Origin: Verrucomicrobiota bacterium
Lineage (GTDB): Bacteria; Verrucomicrobiota; Kiritimatiellia; B70-G9
Reading direction: 5' to 3'
Length of the DNA: 12,082 nt
Assembly: GCA_003641465.1 (NCBI GenBank)
Contig: QNAJ01000022.1
Coordinates: 1-12,082, forward strand
Positions within the stretch are counted from its first letter, which is position 1. Each line of letters opens with the position of its first letter. The position numbers were made by a program, and so were the translations under genes. Under the pieces are notes generated by a model. That model searched no databases and was not told the origin of the DNA. It saw only the letters and a list, made by a program, of their open reading frames with translations. Of this stretch, positions 6,327 to 12,082 are shown piece by piece.

Positions 6327-7954
6327 AAAAGGTGGACCCGATCGTACAGCCGGCGTGGAAGCAACTGAAGGAGGAAGTCGAGCGGATAAGAGGGCGTACT
6401 CTCCGAGGAATGTTCCATGAAGATCCTGAGCGGCCAGCAAAATACTTGTTAAGCGCCGGGGATCTGTTGATCGACTATTCCTGCAATCTGATTGACGACC
6501 ACGTACTGGCAGCACTTTTCCGGCTTGCGCTGGATTGTGGCGTGCCTGACGCGCGCGATGAGATGTTCCGCGGTCACCATATCAACGAGACCGAGGACCG
6601 TGCCGTCCTGCACGTTGCGCTTCGTCTTCCCCGGGAGGCGAGTCTGGTGGTGGACGGTCGCGACGTGGTACCGGAAGTGCATCGCGTTCTGGATCGGATG
6701 GAGGATTTCGTCCGACGGGTCTGGAGCGGCGGCTGGAAAGGGTATTCCGGGGAACGGATCCGGAGTGTGGTAAACATTGGAATAGGCGGATCCGACCTGG
6801 GACCGGCCATGGCAGTGGAGGCTCTAAAACCCTTTTCCCGCCGCGATCTGACTGTGCGTTTCGTGTCGAACGTTGATGCGACCGACTTTGTGGAGAAGAC
6901 GCGCGATCTCGACCCGCGATCCACTCTTTTCATTATCTCTTCAAAGACATTCACTACTCAGGAGACAATGACCAACGCGGCCACTGCTCGGCAATGGTGC
7001 CTGGATGCATATGGCGGAGACCGGCGCGCTGTGGAGCGGCATTTTGTGGCGGTTTCCACGAACCGTGAAAAGGTAGCGGAGTTCGGCATTCATCCTGAGA
7101 ACACGTTCGAGTTCTGGGATTGGGTAGGAGGCCGCTATTCGATGTGTTCGGCGATCGGTCTATCCGTGATGTTGGCGATAGGGCCGGACCATTTCCGGCA
7201 GATGCTGGCCGGCTTTCACGCCATGGACAATCATTTCCGGACGGCACCAATGGAACGGAACGCACCCCTGCTGCTCGGATTACTGGGGATATGGTATGTC
7301 AATTTCTGGGGGGCCGAGACCTGGGCGGTTATTCCCTATGAGCAGTATCTGCAGCGCTTCCCGGCTTATCTGCAGCAGCTTGACATGGAAAGCAACGGCA
7401 AGTCGGTATCACGTTCGGGACGTCCGGTCACATGGCAGACGGGCCCCATTCTATGGGGTGAGCCCGGGACCAATGGGCAGCACTCTTTTTTCCAGTTGCT
7501 GCATCAGGGAACGCATCTGGTTCCCATAGATCTTATCGGGTTTGCGCGCAGTCATAATGAGCTGGGCGATCACCACCAGAAACTTATTGCCAACATGTTC
7601 GCGCAGGCCAGCGCCCTGGCATTTGGACGCACCCGGGAGGAAGTTGAGGCAGAGGGGACTCCGGAACGACTGGTTCCCTTCCGGGTGTTCAACGGGAATC
7701 GCCCGTGTAATGTCATTATGGCTCCGCAATTGACGCCCAGTGTACTGGGGCAGCTGATCGCCCTCTACGAGCATAAGGTTTTTGTTCAGGGCGTGATATG
7801 GAACATTTATTCTTTCGACCAGTGGGGTGTGGAGTTGGGAAAGGGTATCGCCGGCCGGATTCTTGGGCGGCTGAAAGGCGAAAGCGACGAAGAACTTGAT
7901 CCGGCGGCTGAGCATCGGCTGAGTCTCTACCGCAGCCTCAGAGAGAAAGGATGA
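6323..7954 (+). CDS. pgi: Glucose-6-phosphate isomerase
   Basis: Interconverts glucose-6-phosphate and fructose-6-phosphate in glycolysis and gluconeogenesis. The product is 543 aa, near the 549 of E. coli. ATG 6323 is chosen over GTG 6317 because GGAGGGG (6311-6317) lies 5 nt upstream; it overlaps the previous stop by 4 bp. Motifs: N-I-G-I-G-G-S-D-L-G-P (151-161), S-N-V-D (182-185), S-K-T-F-T-T-Q-E-T (207-215), W-D-W-V-G-G-R-Y-S (265-273), M-E-S-N-G-K (355-360), G-E-P-G-T-N-G-Q-H-S-F (379-389) and F-D-Q-W-G-V-E-L-G-K (498-507). The catalytic Glu356, His387 and Lys507 are all present, matching E. coli Glu355, His386 and Lys514. It is a canonical large-type PGI, followed by pyrE after 3 bp. 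Confidence 0.98.
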   Translation: MKKVDPIVQPAWKQLKEEVERIRGRTLRGMFHEDPERPAKYLLSAGDLLIDYSCNLIDDHVLAALFRLALDCGVPDARDEMFRGHHINETEDRAVLHVALRLPREASLVVDGRDVVPEVHRVLDRMEDFVRRVWSGGWKGYSGERIRSVVNIGIGGSDLGPAMAVEALKPFSRRDLTVRFVSNVDATDFVEKTRDLDPRSTLFIISSKTFTTQETMTNAATARQWCLDAYGGDRRAVERHFVAVSTNREKVAEFGIHPENTFEFWDWVGGRYSMCSAIGLSVMLAIGPDHFRQMLAGFHAMDNHFRTAPMERNAPLLLGLLGIWYVNFWGAETWAVIPYEQYLQRFPAYLQQLDMESNGKSVSRSGRPVTWQTGPILWGEPGTNGQHSFFQLLHQGTHLVPIDLIGFARSHNELGDHHQKLIANMFAQASALAFGRTREEVEAEGTPERLVPFRVFNGNRPCNVIMAPQLTPSVLGQLIALYEHKVFVQGVIWNIYSFDQWGVELGKGIAGRILGRLKGESDEELDPAAEHRLSLYRSLREKG

Positions 7955-7957
7955 CAG

Positions 7958-8578
7958 ATGCCGGGTGACGGAATTCAATCGGACGGCAGGCATAACCAGG
8001 TCGCGGGCGCGTCTGGACTGGAATTGCTTGAAAAGTACGGGGCGGTGAGATCGGGCCATTTCGAGTTGCGTTCCGGTCTGCATAGTGACCGATATTTTCA
8101 ATGCGCGTTGTTGATGCAGTATCCCGATGTTATGGAGGAGCTGTCGCGCCGACTGGCGGCGATGGTAATGGAGAGGATACCCACCCAAGAAAGGCCGCAA
8201 TTGGTGGTTTCGCCGGCCATCGGCGGCATAATTCTGGGGTACGAAGTGGCGAGGGTCATCGGGTGCCGGGCCGTTTTTCTCGAGAAGGAGGGGGGTAATC
8301 TGGTCCTCCGCCGGGGTTTTGAGATACGGCGGGGAGAGCGGGTACTGGTAGTTGAAGACGTGATAACCCGTGGGGGAAGAGTAGCGCAGACCATCGAGCA
8401 AGTAAATGCTCGCGCGGCGAAAGTTGTCGCTATTGCAGTCTTAGTGGACCGTCGCGGTGACGATGTGAGGCTTGACTACCCACTGGTGAGCTTCGTTCGC
8501 TCAGTTCCTGAAATCTGGGATCCGGCGCGCTGTCCCCTTTGCAAGAAAGGGATCCCCCTGGAACATCCGGGAAGCTGA
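7958..8578 (+). CDS. pyrE: Orotate phosphoribosyltransferase
   Basis: Joins orotate and PRPP to form orotidine 5'-phosphate in pyrimidine synthesis. The product is 206 aa. A phosphoribosyltransferase PRPP loop, V-L-V-V-E-D-V-I-T-R-G-G, lies at 129-140. It is preceded by F-E-L-R-S-G-L-H-S-D-R-Y (35-46), typical of OPRT, and F-L-E-K-E-G (107-112). The C-terminal W-x5-C-P-L-C-x-x-G-I-P (187-200) resembles the Thermus-type OPRT group rather than the E. coli type. Two cysteines alone do not prove metal binding. AAAGGA lies about 6 nt before the ATG, and the gene begins 3 bp after pgi, so it is probably translated from the same mRNA. The N-terminal 15-20 residues are polar and look dispensable. Confidence 0.92.
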   Translation: MPGDGIQSDGRHNQVAGASGLELLEKYGAVRSGHFELRSGLHSDRYFQCALLMQYPDVMEELSRRLAAMVMERIPTQERPQLVVSPAIGGIILGYEVARVIGCRAVFLEKEGGNLVLRRGFEIRRGERVLVVEDVITRGGRVAQTIEQVNARAAKVVAIAVLVDRRGDDVRLDYPLVSFVRSVPEIWDPARCPLCKKGIPLEHPGS

Positions 8579-8583
8579 GGAGA

Positions 8584-8616
8584 GCCCGACGAGACGGTCT
8601 TGGCGGGCGTACCCGC
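8584..8616 (+). promoter_or_regulatory. Two overlapping, mutually exclusive hairpins between pyrE and trpB2
   Basis: Hairpin A (8584-8608) pairs GCCCG with CGGGC, then an A·G mismatch, then CGAGA with TCTTG around a CGG loop: ten pairs including one G-U. Hairpin B (8603-8616) pairs GCGGG with CCCGC around CGTA and shares bases 8603-8608 with A. Neither is followed by a T-run, so they are not standard intrinsic terminators. A role in mRNA processing, attenuation or transcript stability is inferred. The ribosome binding site GGAGGG of trpB2 (8641-8646) lies 25 nt further on and is not in either stem. Confidence 0.45.
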
Positions 8617-8651
8617 GGGGGCTGACGGTATAGGAGAGAAGGAGGGACAAG

Positions 8652-10016
8652 ATGGCGGAAGTGAGGAAAGTGGTGCTGGACGAGAAGGACATACCGCGTC
8701 AGTGGTACAACATTCAGGCGGACCTACCGCGGCCGGTACCTCCGCCGCTGGGACCCGACGGCCAGCCGGTAAAGCCCGAAATGCTTGCTCCGGTTTTCCC
8801 AATGAATCTTATTGAGCAGGAAGTCAGTACTGAACGCTGGATTGATATACCGGAGGAGGTTCTGGAGAAACTTCTACTATGGCGACCCACTCCGCTACAG
8901 CGGGCCCGGACTCTGGAGAGGACTCTGGGAACGCCGGCACGAATATACTACAAGAATGAAGGGGTATCGCCACCAGGCAGCCACAAGCCCAATACCGCGG
9001 TTGCTCAAGCCTACTATAACCGCGTTTTCGGAGTCAAACGGCTTACTACGGAGACGGGTGCGGGCCAGTGGGGCAGTGCGCTTTCGATGGCCTGTAGTCT
9101 TTTCGGACTGGAATGTCGGGTTTACATGGTACGAATCAGTTACGAGCAGAAGCCGATGCGGAAATACATGATGAAAGTGTGGGGGGCGGAATGTATTGCC
9201 AGCCCAAGTACTCTCACCGAGTCCGGCCGCCAGGTTCTGGAACGTGATCCAGACACGCCGGGCAGTCTGGGAATCGCTATCAGTGAGGCGGTAGAAGAAG
9301 CCGTGAAGCGTGAGGACACCCGCTATTCCTTGGGCAGTGTGCTTAATCATGTTCTTCTCCACCAGACGATCATCGGTCTGGAGGCGAAGCGACAACTCGA
9401 AAAGATCGGTGAATATCCGGATGTCATTATTGGTTGTGCGGGCGGGGGATCAAATTTTGCCGGTCTCAGCTTTCCCTTTATCGCTGACAAGATTGCGGGG
9501 CGTGATATGCGCGTTGTGGCGGTGGAGCCAGCGGCCTGTCCTACTCTGACACGCGCGCCGTACGTCTACGATCACGGAGACGTCGCGGGACTGACACCTT
9601 TGCTGGCGATGCATTCACTGGGGAGGACGTTCGTACCACCACCGATTCACGCGGGCGGGCTCCGCTACCACGGAATGGCGCCACTGGTCAGTCACGGTGT
9701 GCGTGAGGGGCTCATCGAAGCAGTGGCTTTGCACCAGCTCGAGTGCTACGAGGCCGCGGTGACGTGGGCGCGCACAGAAGGCGCCATCCCTGCGCCGGAA
9801 ACGTCTCACGCCATTGCGCAGGTCATACGCGAAGCAAAGAGAGCGCGTGAAGAAGGTAAGGAGAAGGTCATTCTGTTCAACTGGTCAGGCCACGGGCTCC
9901 TGGATCTGACCGCCTATGATGCCTATCTCTCCGGGAAGCTGTCTGACTATGCTCTTTCCGAGGAAGAGCTCAGGAAGTCGCTGAGTGCCGTGGAAGGCCA
10001 TCCTCGACCGGAATAG
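8652..10016 (+). CDS. trpB2: TrpB2-type tryptophan synthase beta chain (PLP-dependent)
   Basis: PLP enzyme that joins indole and L-serine to make tryptophan. The product is 454 aa, longer than TrpB1 (about 400), with the N-terminal extension of the TrpB2 group: R-Q-W-Y-N-I-x-A-D-L-P-R-P-V-P-P (16-31). The PLP lysine is K112 in G-S-H-K-P-N-T-A. The catalytic Glu would be E134 in E-T-G-A-G-Q-W-G. The cofactor-phosphate loop is G-C-A-G-G-G-S-N-F-A-G (261-271). Later blocks are H-A-G-G-L-R-Y-H-G (333-341) and E-G-A-I-P-A-P-E-T-S-H-A (376-387). The ribosome binding site GGAGGG is 5 nt before the ATG. No trpA lies next to it, as is common for TrpB2, which is thought to act alone or in indole salvage. 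It ends the plus-strand cluster. Confidence 0.95.
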   Translation: MAEVRKVVLDEKDIPRQWYNIQADLPRPVPPPLGPDGQPVKPEMLAPVFPMNLIEQEVSTERWIDIPEEVLEKLLLWRPTPLQRARTLERTLGTPARIYYKNEGVSPPGSHKPNTAVAQAYYNRVFGVKRLTTETGAGQWGSALSMACSLFGLECRVYMVRISYEQKPMRKYMMKVWGAECIASPSTLTESGRQVLERDPDTPGSLGIAISEAVEEAVKREDTRYSLGSVLNHVLLHQTIIGLEAKRQLEKIGEYPDVIIGCAGGGSNFAGLSFPFIADKIAGRDMRVVAVEPAACPTLTRAPYVYDHGDVAGLTPLLAMHSLGRTFVPPPIHAGGLRYHGMAPLVSHGVREGLIEAVALHQLECYEAAVTWARTEGAIPAPETSHAIAQVIREAKRAREEGKEKVILFNWSGHGLLDLTAYDAYLSGKLSDYALSEEELRKSLSAVEGHPRPE

Positions 10017-10060
10017 GCGGCCCGCAGAACGATGCGCCCGAAACTGGTCTATTGGGAATC

Positions 10061-10711
10061 TCAGGTTCTGCTGGCCGGGACCTCCGCCAGATCTTCAGCC
10101 AGCTCGCGTGCGGCCTCCAAGGCCAGTTCCCGCCGCTGATCGTGATCGCCGCAGATCGCGGGATTCTGCCCGTCGGCCCAGGCCACGCTAAGGCGGGTGA
10201 TGCCGACGAACTCCAAGATAGCACGGACTTGCCGGGTGAGAGCATCCCGCGGGTCGTCTTCCTTGTAGACACCACCAGAGGCGGCGAGAAGAATTGCCTG
10301 CCTTATGGAGTGCAGAGGCTTTGTCCCGGTGCCTTCGAACTGGAACAGATTTCCTGGCGAAAAGACCTGATCGATCCAGGACTTGACAATACCCGGAAGA
10401 GAAAAGTTCCACATCGGCGTGGTAAGCACCAGCACGTCGGCCTCCCTGAGGCGCGCCGCCTGCTTGGCCGCATACTCACATGCCCGGCGTTCCTCTTCGG
10501 TCGGCTGATAATCGGGATCGAACGAAGGGTAGTAGAGCGCGCGGAGGGCTTCGACGGAAAGAAACGGGGGTGGTTCACTGTAAAGATCAATATTGTCTAT
10601 CTCCACCTCCGGATTCTTCTCTGCGAGCGTCTCAAAAAAAGCAGCGGCCAGCTGTTTACTCGCGGACTCCTCAATCGGTTTCGGGTTTGCACAGACGTGA
10701 ACGACTTTCAT
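10061..10711 (-). CDS. FMN-dependent NADH-azoreductase / NAD(P)H-quinone reductase-like flavoprotein
   Basis: Flavodoxin-fold reductase, probably FMN-bound, reducing quinones or azo compounds with NAD(P)H. The product is 216 aa from ATG 10711, chosen because AAAGGAG lies about 5 nt upstream and the first beta strand, M-K-V-V-H-V, begins at once; an upstream extension to 10753 has no support. Motifs: nucleotide or phosphate-loop region C-A-N-P-K-P-x-E-E-S-A-S-K (7-19), P-M-W-N-F-S-L-P-G-I-V-K-S-W-I-D (99-114) and A-S-G-G-V-Y (144-149), all as in AzoR/NQO-like proteins. It lies 48 bp downstream of the kinase gene on the same strand, so the two may be co-transcribed. A 5-bp hairpin (10743-10755) sits in that gap. 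It converges with trpB2. The physiological acceptor is unknown. Confidence 0.87.
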   Translation of the reverse strand: MKVVHVCANPKPIEESASKQLAAAFFETLAEKNPEVEIDNIDLYSEPPPFLSVEALRALYYPSFDPDYQPTEEERRACEYAAKQAARLREADVLVLTTPMWNFSLPGIVKSWIDQVFSPGNLFQFEGTGTKPLHSIRQAILLAASGGVYKEDDPRDALTRQVRAILEFVGITRLSVAWADGQNPAICGDHDQRRELALEAARELAEDLAEVPASRT

Positions 10712-10759
10712 CTGGACTCCTTTCAGCGTTCCACCGTGACGAACTTGACGCAAGTGAAG

Positions 10760-11962
10760 TCAGAATATGGTTTGTATGTCAACACTTTGGTTTTCCTTTT
10801 TGACCGGTGGTAACAGCTTGGCGAGATAGGCTTCCAGTTCCCGACCATATTCAGTGTCCTTGCCTAACTGGGTCAGCTGCCGGTGAACGATTCGCAGCCC
10901 GGAGCTGGATTCCGCTTCACCAGCTGAGGCGAAACGCTTTTGCGGATCACATTCAACAAAACGCCGCAGCAGCGCAACCAGTGTTTCGTTCCGCCGCACA
11001 TCTTCGGGTAACATCTGGGGTATCTGTTCCGGGAGAGAGCGCTTTATCTGAAGAAGTTCGGCTTCGGTGGGGCGACCTCTCTCAATCAGAGGACGTCCGC
11101 TCAACATTTCCAGCCCGACGATACCCACGCTGTATATATCAGATTGTATAATGAACTCCTCGCGGCGGTGAATCTCAGGGGCCATGTATACCGGACTGCC
11201 GAGAAGAAACATAGGCCGCTCGCCGATACGAATTGCACGGCCGTAATCAATGAGTTTCACGTAACCCAGCCGGTCAATCATGATGTTGGAAGGCTTCACG
11301 TCGCAGTGGAGGAATCCCAGCTCATGCAGTGTTTCCAGCCCCCGCAGTATTTGTCGCATGATATAGAGCGCCACCCCCGGCTGGATGGCGGGACGGGGCC
11401 CGCCCAGTCGGAATATTACGTCTGTGAACCGACTCCATTCCTGGGGTGATGACTTCTGCCGCACAGTCTCAAGGTGACGGCTGCTGAGCATAAAACGGAG
11501 ATCAAATCCCCGAATCGCCTCCATCTGCACATAGCCTATTCCGTCTGTTTCCTCGTACACATCCCGGGCCACGAGGTTAGGGCTGCGGATGGTCTGGAGT
11601 ATGGAAGTCTGTGCTGCGATGCGGCCCATATCCGTCCAGTATTCCTTGGGGGACCGGTAGATTGTAGGGTCGAACAGCTTGATCGCGTGACGGGTAATGC
11701 ATCCACGCGATCCCTGCCTGAGTCCTAGGAAAACGATCCCCTGCCGGCCCCGGCCCAATTCCCGCACAAAACGGTAAGCCACCGGATAGTAGATGGCCTG
11801 CTGCTCCACCAGGTTACGATAGTTCTCCTTCAGACGGTCCATCGTCAGAGTGGGCGTGATGGCGTCTGTCGATTCAGAGACGGTTTCGCCGCCGACCTCC
11901 ACCATGGTGGTGTCCGGTGGCAGATCATCCGGCACTGGTCCGTTTTGTTGCTTCTCTTTCAT
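10760..11962 (-). CDS. Serine/threonine protein kinase with divergent catalytic core
   Basis: Hanks-type protein kinase, 400 aa from ATG 11962, apparently cytoplasmic, with no transmembrane segment or C-terminal sensor domain. A polar N-terminal 60 residues precede the kinase domain. Glycine loop L-G-R-G-R-Q-G-I-V-F (69-78); ATP lysine K95 in A-I-K; catalytic loop L-H-C-D-V-K-P-S-N (218-226); D-Y-G (239-241) in place of DFG; G-S-P-V-Y-M-A-P-E (255-263); and S-D-I-Y-S-V-G (274-280). D221, K223, N226 and D239 are present, so activity is plausible. The HRD Arg is Cys220, making it a non-RD kinase, and by alignment the helix-C Glu position holds Gln118. An insert of about 30 residues (160-193) sits before helix E. 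There is no good ribosome binding site at 11962, and the frame is open to the window edge, so the true start may lie outside. Confidence 0.9.
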   Translation of the reverse strand: MKEKQQNGPVPDDLPPDTTMVEVGGETVSESTDAITPTLTMDRLKENYRNLVEQQAIYYPVAYRFVRELGRGRQGIVFLGLRQGSRGCITRHAIKLFDPTIYRSPKEYWTDMGRIAAQTSILQTIRSPNLVARDVYEETDGIGYVQMEAIRGFDLRFMLSSRHLETVRQKSSPQEWSRFTDVIFRLGGPRPAIQPGVALYIMRQILRGLETLHELGFLHCDVKPSNIMIDRLGYVKLIDYGRAIRIGERPMFLLGSPVYMAPEIHRREEFIIQSDIYSVGIVGLEMLSGRPLIERGRPTEAELLQIKRSLPEQIPQMLPEDVRRNETLVALLRRFVECDPQKRFASAGEAESSSGLRIVHRQLTQLGKDTEYGRELEAYLAKLLPPVKKENQSVDIQTIF

Positions 11963-12082
11963 GAGCAGCTCTAGACTGTGACTCTCCGGGCATGGAAAGT
12001 CAACTGTCAGCCTGGGACAGATGAGACACGCCCCGTACAGGTTGGTGTCTACTGCGGCCGAAAGCCCGGCCGAGCGGCTGCA
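11963..12082 (-). other. Open frame continuous with the kinase gene, Cys-containing, running off the edge
   Basis: Forty codons upstream of ATG 11962 have no stop in the kinase frame, nor any ATG, GTG or TTG. About 70% of third positions are G or C, compatible with coding. The translated stretch contains C-L-I-C-P-R-L-T-V-D-F-P-C-P-E-S (codons at 11981-12028), which looks like a zinc ribbon whose last Cys became Ser. It may be the N-terminal part of the kinase, or non-coding upstream sequence that is open by chance. Confidence 0.35.

Noticed and set aside
7451..8401. Minus-strand open frame of 316 codons
   Set aside because: It is antisense to the ends of pgi and pyrE, both of which are certain genes; no domain or ribosome binding site supports it.
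10052..10813. Plus-strand open frame of 253 codons
   Set aside because: It is antisense to the azoreductase-like gene, which has clear flavodoxin-fold motifs and a good ribosome binding site.
1..12082. CRISPR array, tandem repeats, insertion sequence ends or a defence island
   Set aside because: No regularly spaced repeats, transposase or defence-type genes were seen on either strand; the content is ordinary metabolic and RNA genes.

Overview
The window is about 57% GC and densely coding, with 11 protein genes, one tmRNA gene and one tRNA gene on alternating strands. It looks like bacterial chromosome carrying core and housekeeping genes. I see no phage, transposase, integrase, plasmid or CRISPR genes. 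Two features hint at a lineage related to the PVC group, Sumerlaeota or similar environmental phyla. One is a secreted protein with prenyltransferase/squalene-oxidase-type repeats, of a type I associate with Planctomycetes and relatives. The other is a Ser/Thr kinase with a divergent catalytic core. This placement is an inference with low confidence.

Layout from left to right: the N-terminal part of a membrane GT39-type glycosyltransferase (minus) runs off the left edge. It diverges from a PHP-type histidinol-phosphatase gene (plus), and the gap holds a perfect 12-bp palindrome inside a promoter-like sequence. The phosphatase gene converges on ssrA (tmRNA, minus), whose inferred tag is ANQELALAA. 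Upstream of ssrA and in the same direction lie the secreted repeat protein, tRNA-Arg(ACG) with an encoded CCA, and a SuhB-type inositol monophosphatase. SuhB diverges from a PduO-type cobalamin adenosyltransferase (plus), which converges with a glycerophosphodiester phosphodiesterase gene (minus) 1 bp away.

From 5493 to 10016 runs a plus-strand cluster: SAM hydrolase (DUF62/SAM_adeno_trans), glucose-6-phosphate isomerase, orotate phosphoribosyltransferase and TrpB2-type tryptophan synthase beta. The first two overlap by 4 bp (ATGA) and the second and third are 3 bp apart, so translational coupling is likely. The last gene follows a 73-bp gap that holds a strong hairpin and a competing alternative. 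On the minus strand at the right edge, a Ser/Thr protein kinase lies upstream of an NADH-azoreductase-like flavodoxin-fold reductase.

The genes are mostly metabolic singletons: histidine, pyrimidine and tryptophan synthesis, glycolysis, cobalamin, lipid headgroup turnover and SAM turnover. I do not find a convincing new multi-gene system. The points most worth a second look are the kinase (non-canonical catalytic residues, and a frame open to the window edge with a zinc-ribbon-like Cys pattern), the SAM hydrolase-pgi-pyrE-trpB2 cluster with its intergenic hairpins, the palindrome-promoter before the histidinol-phosphatase gene, and the repeat protein placed directly behind a tRNA.
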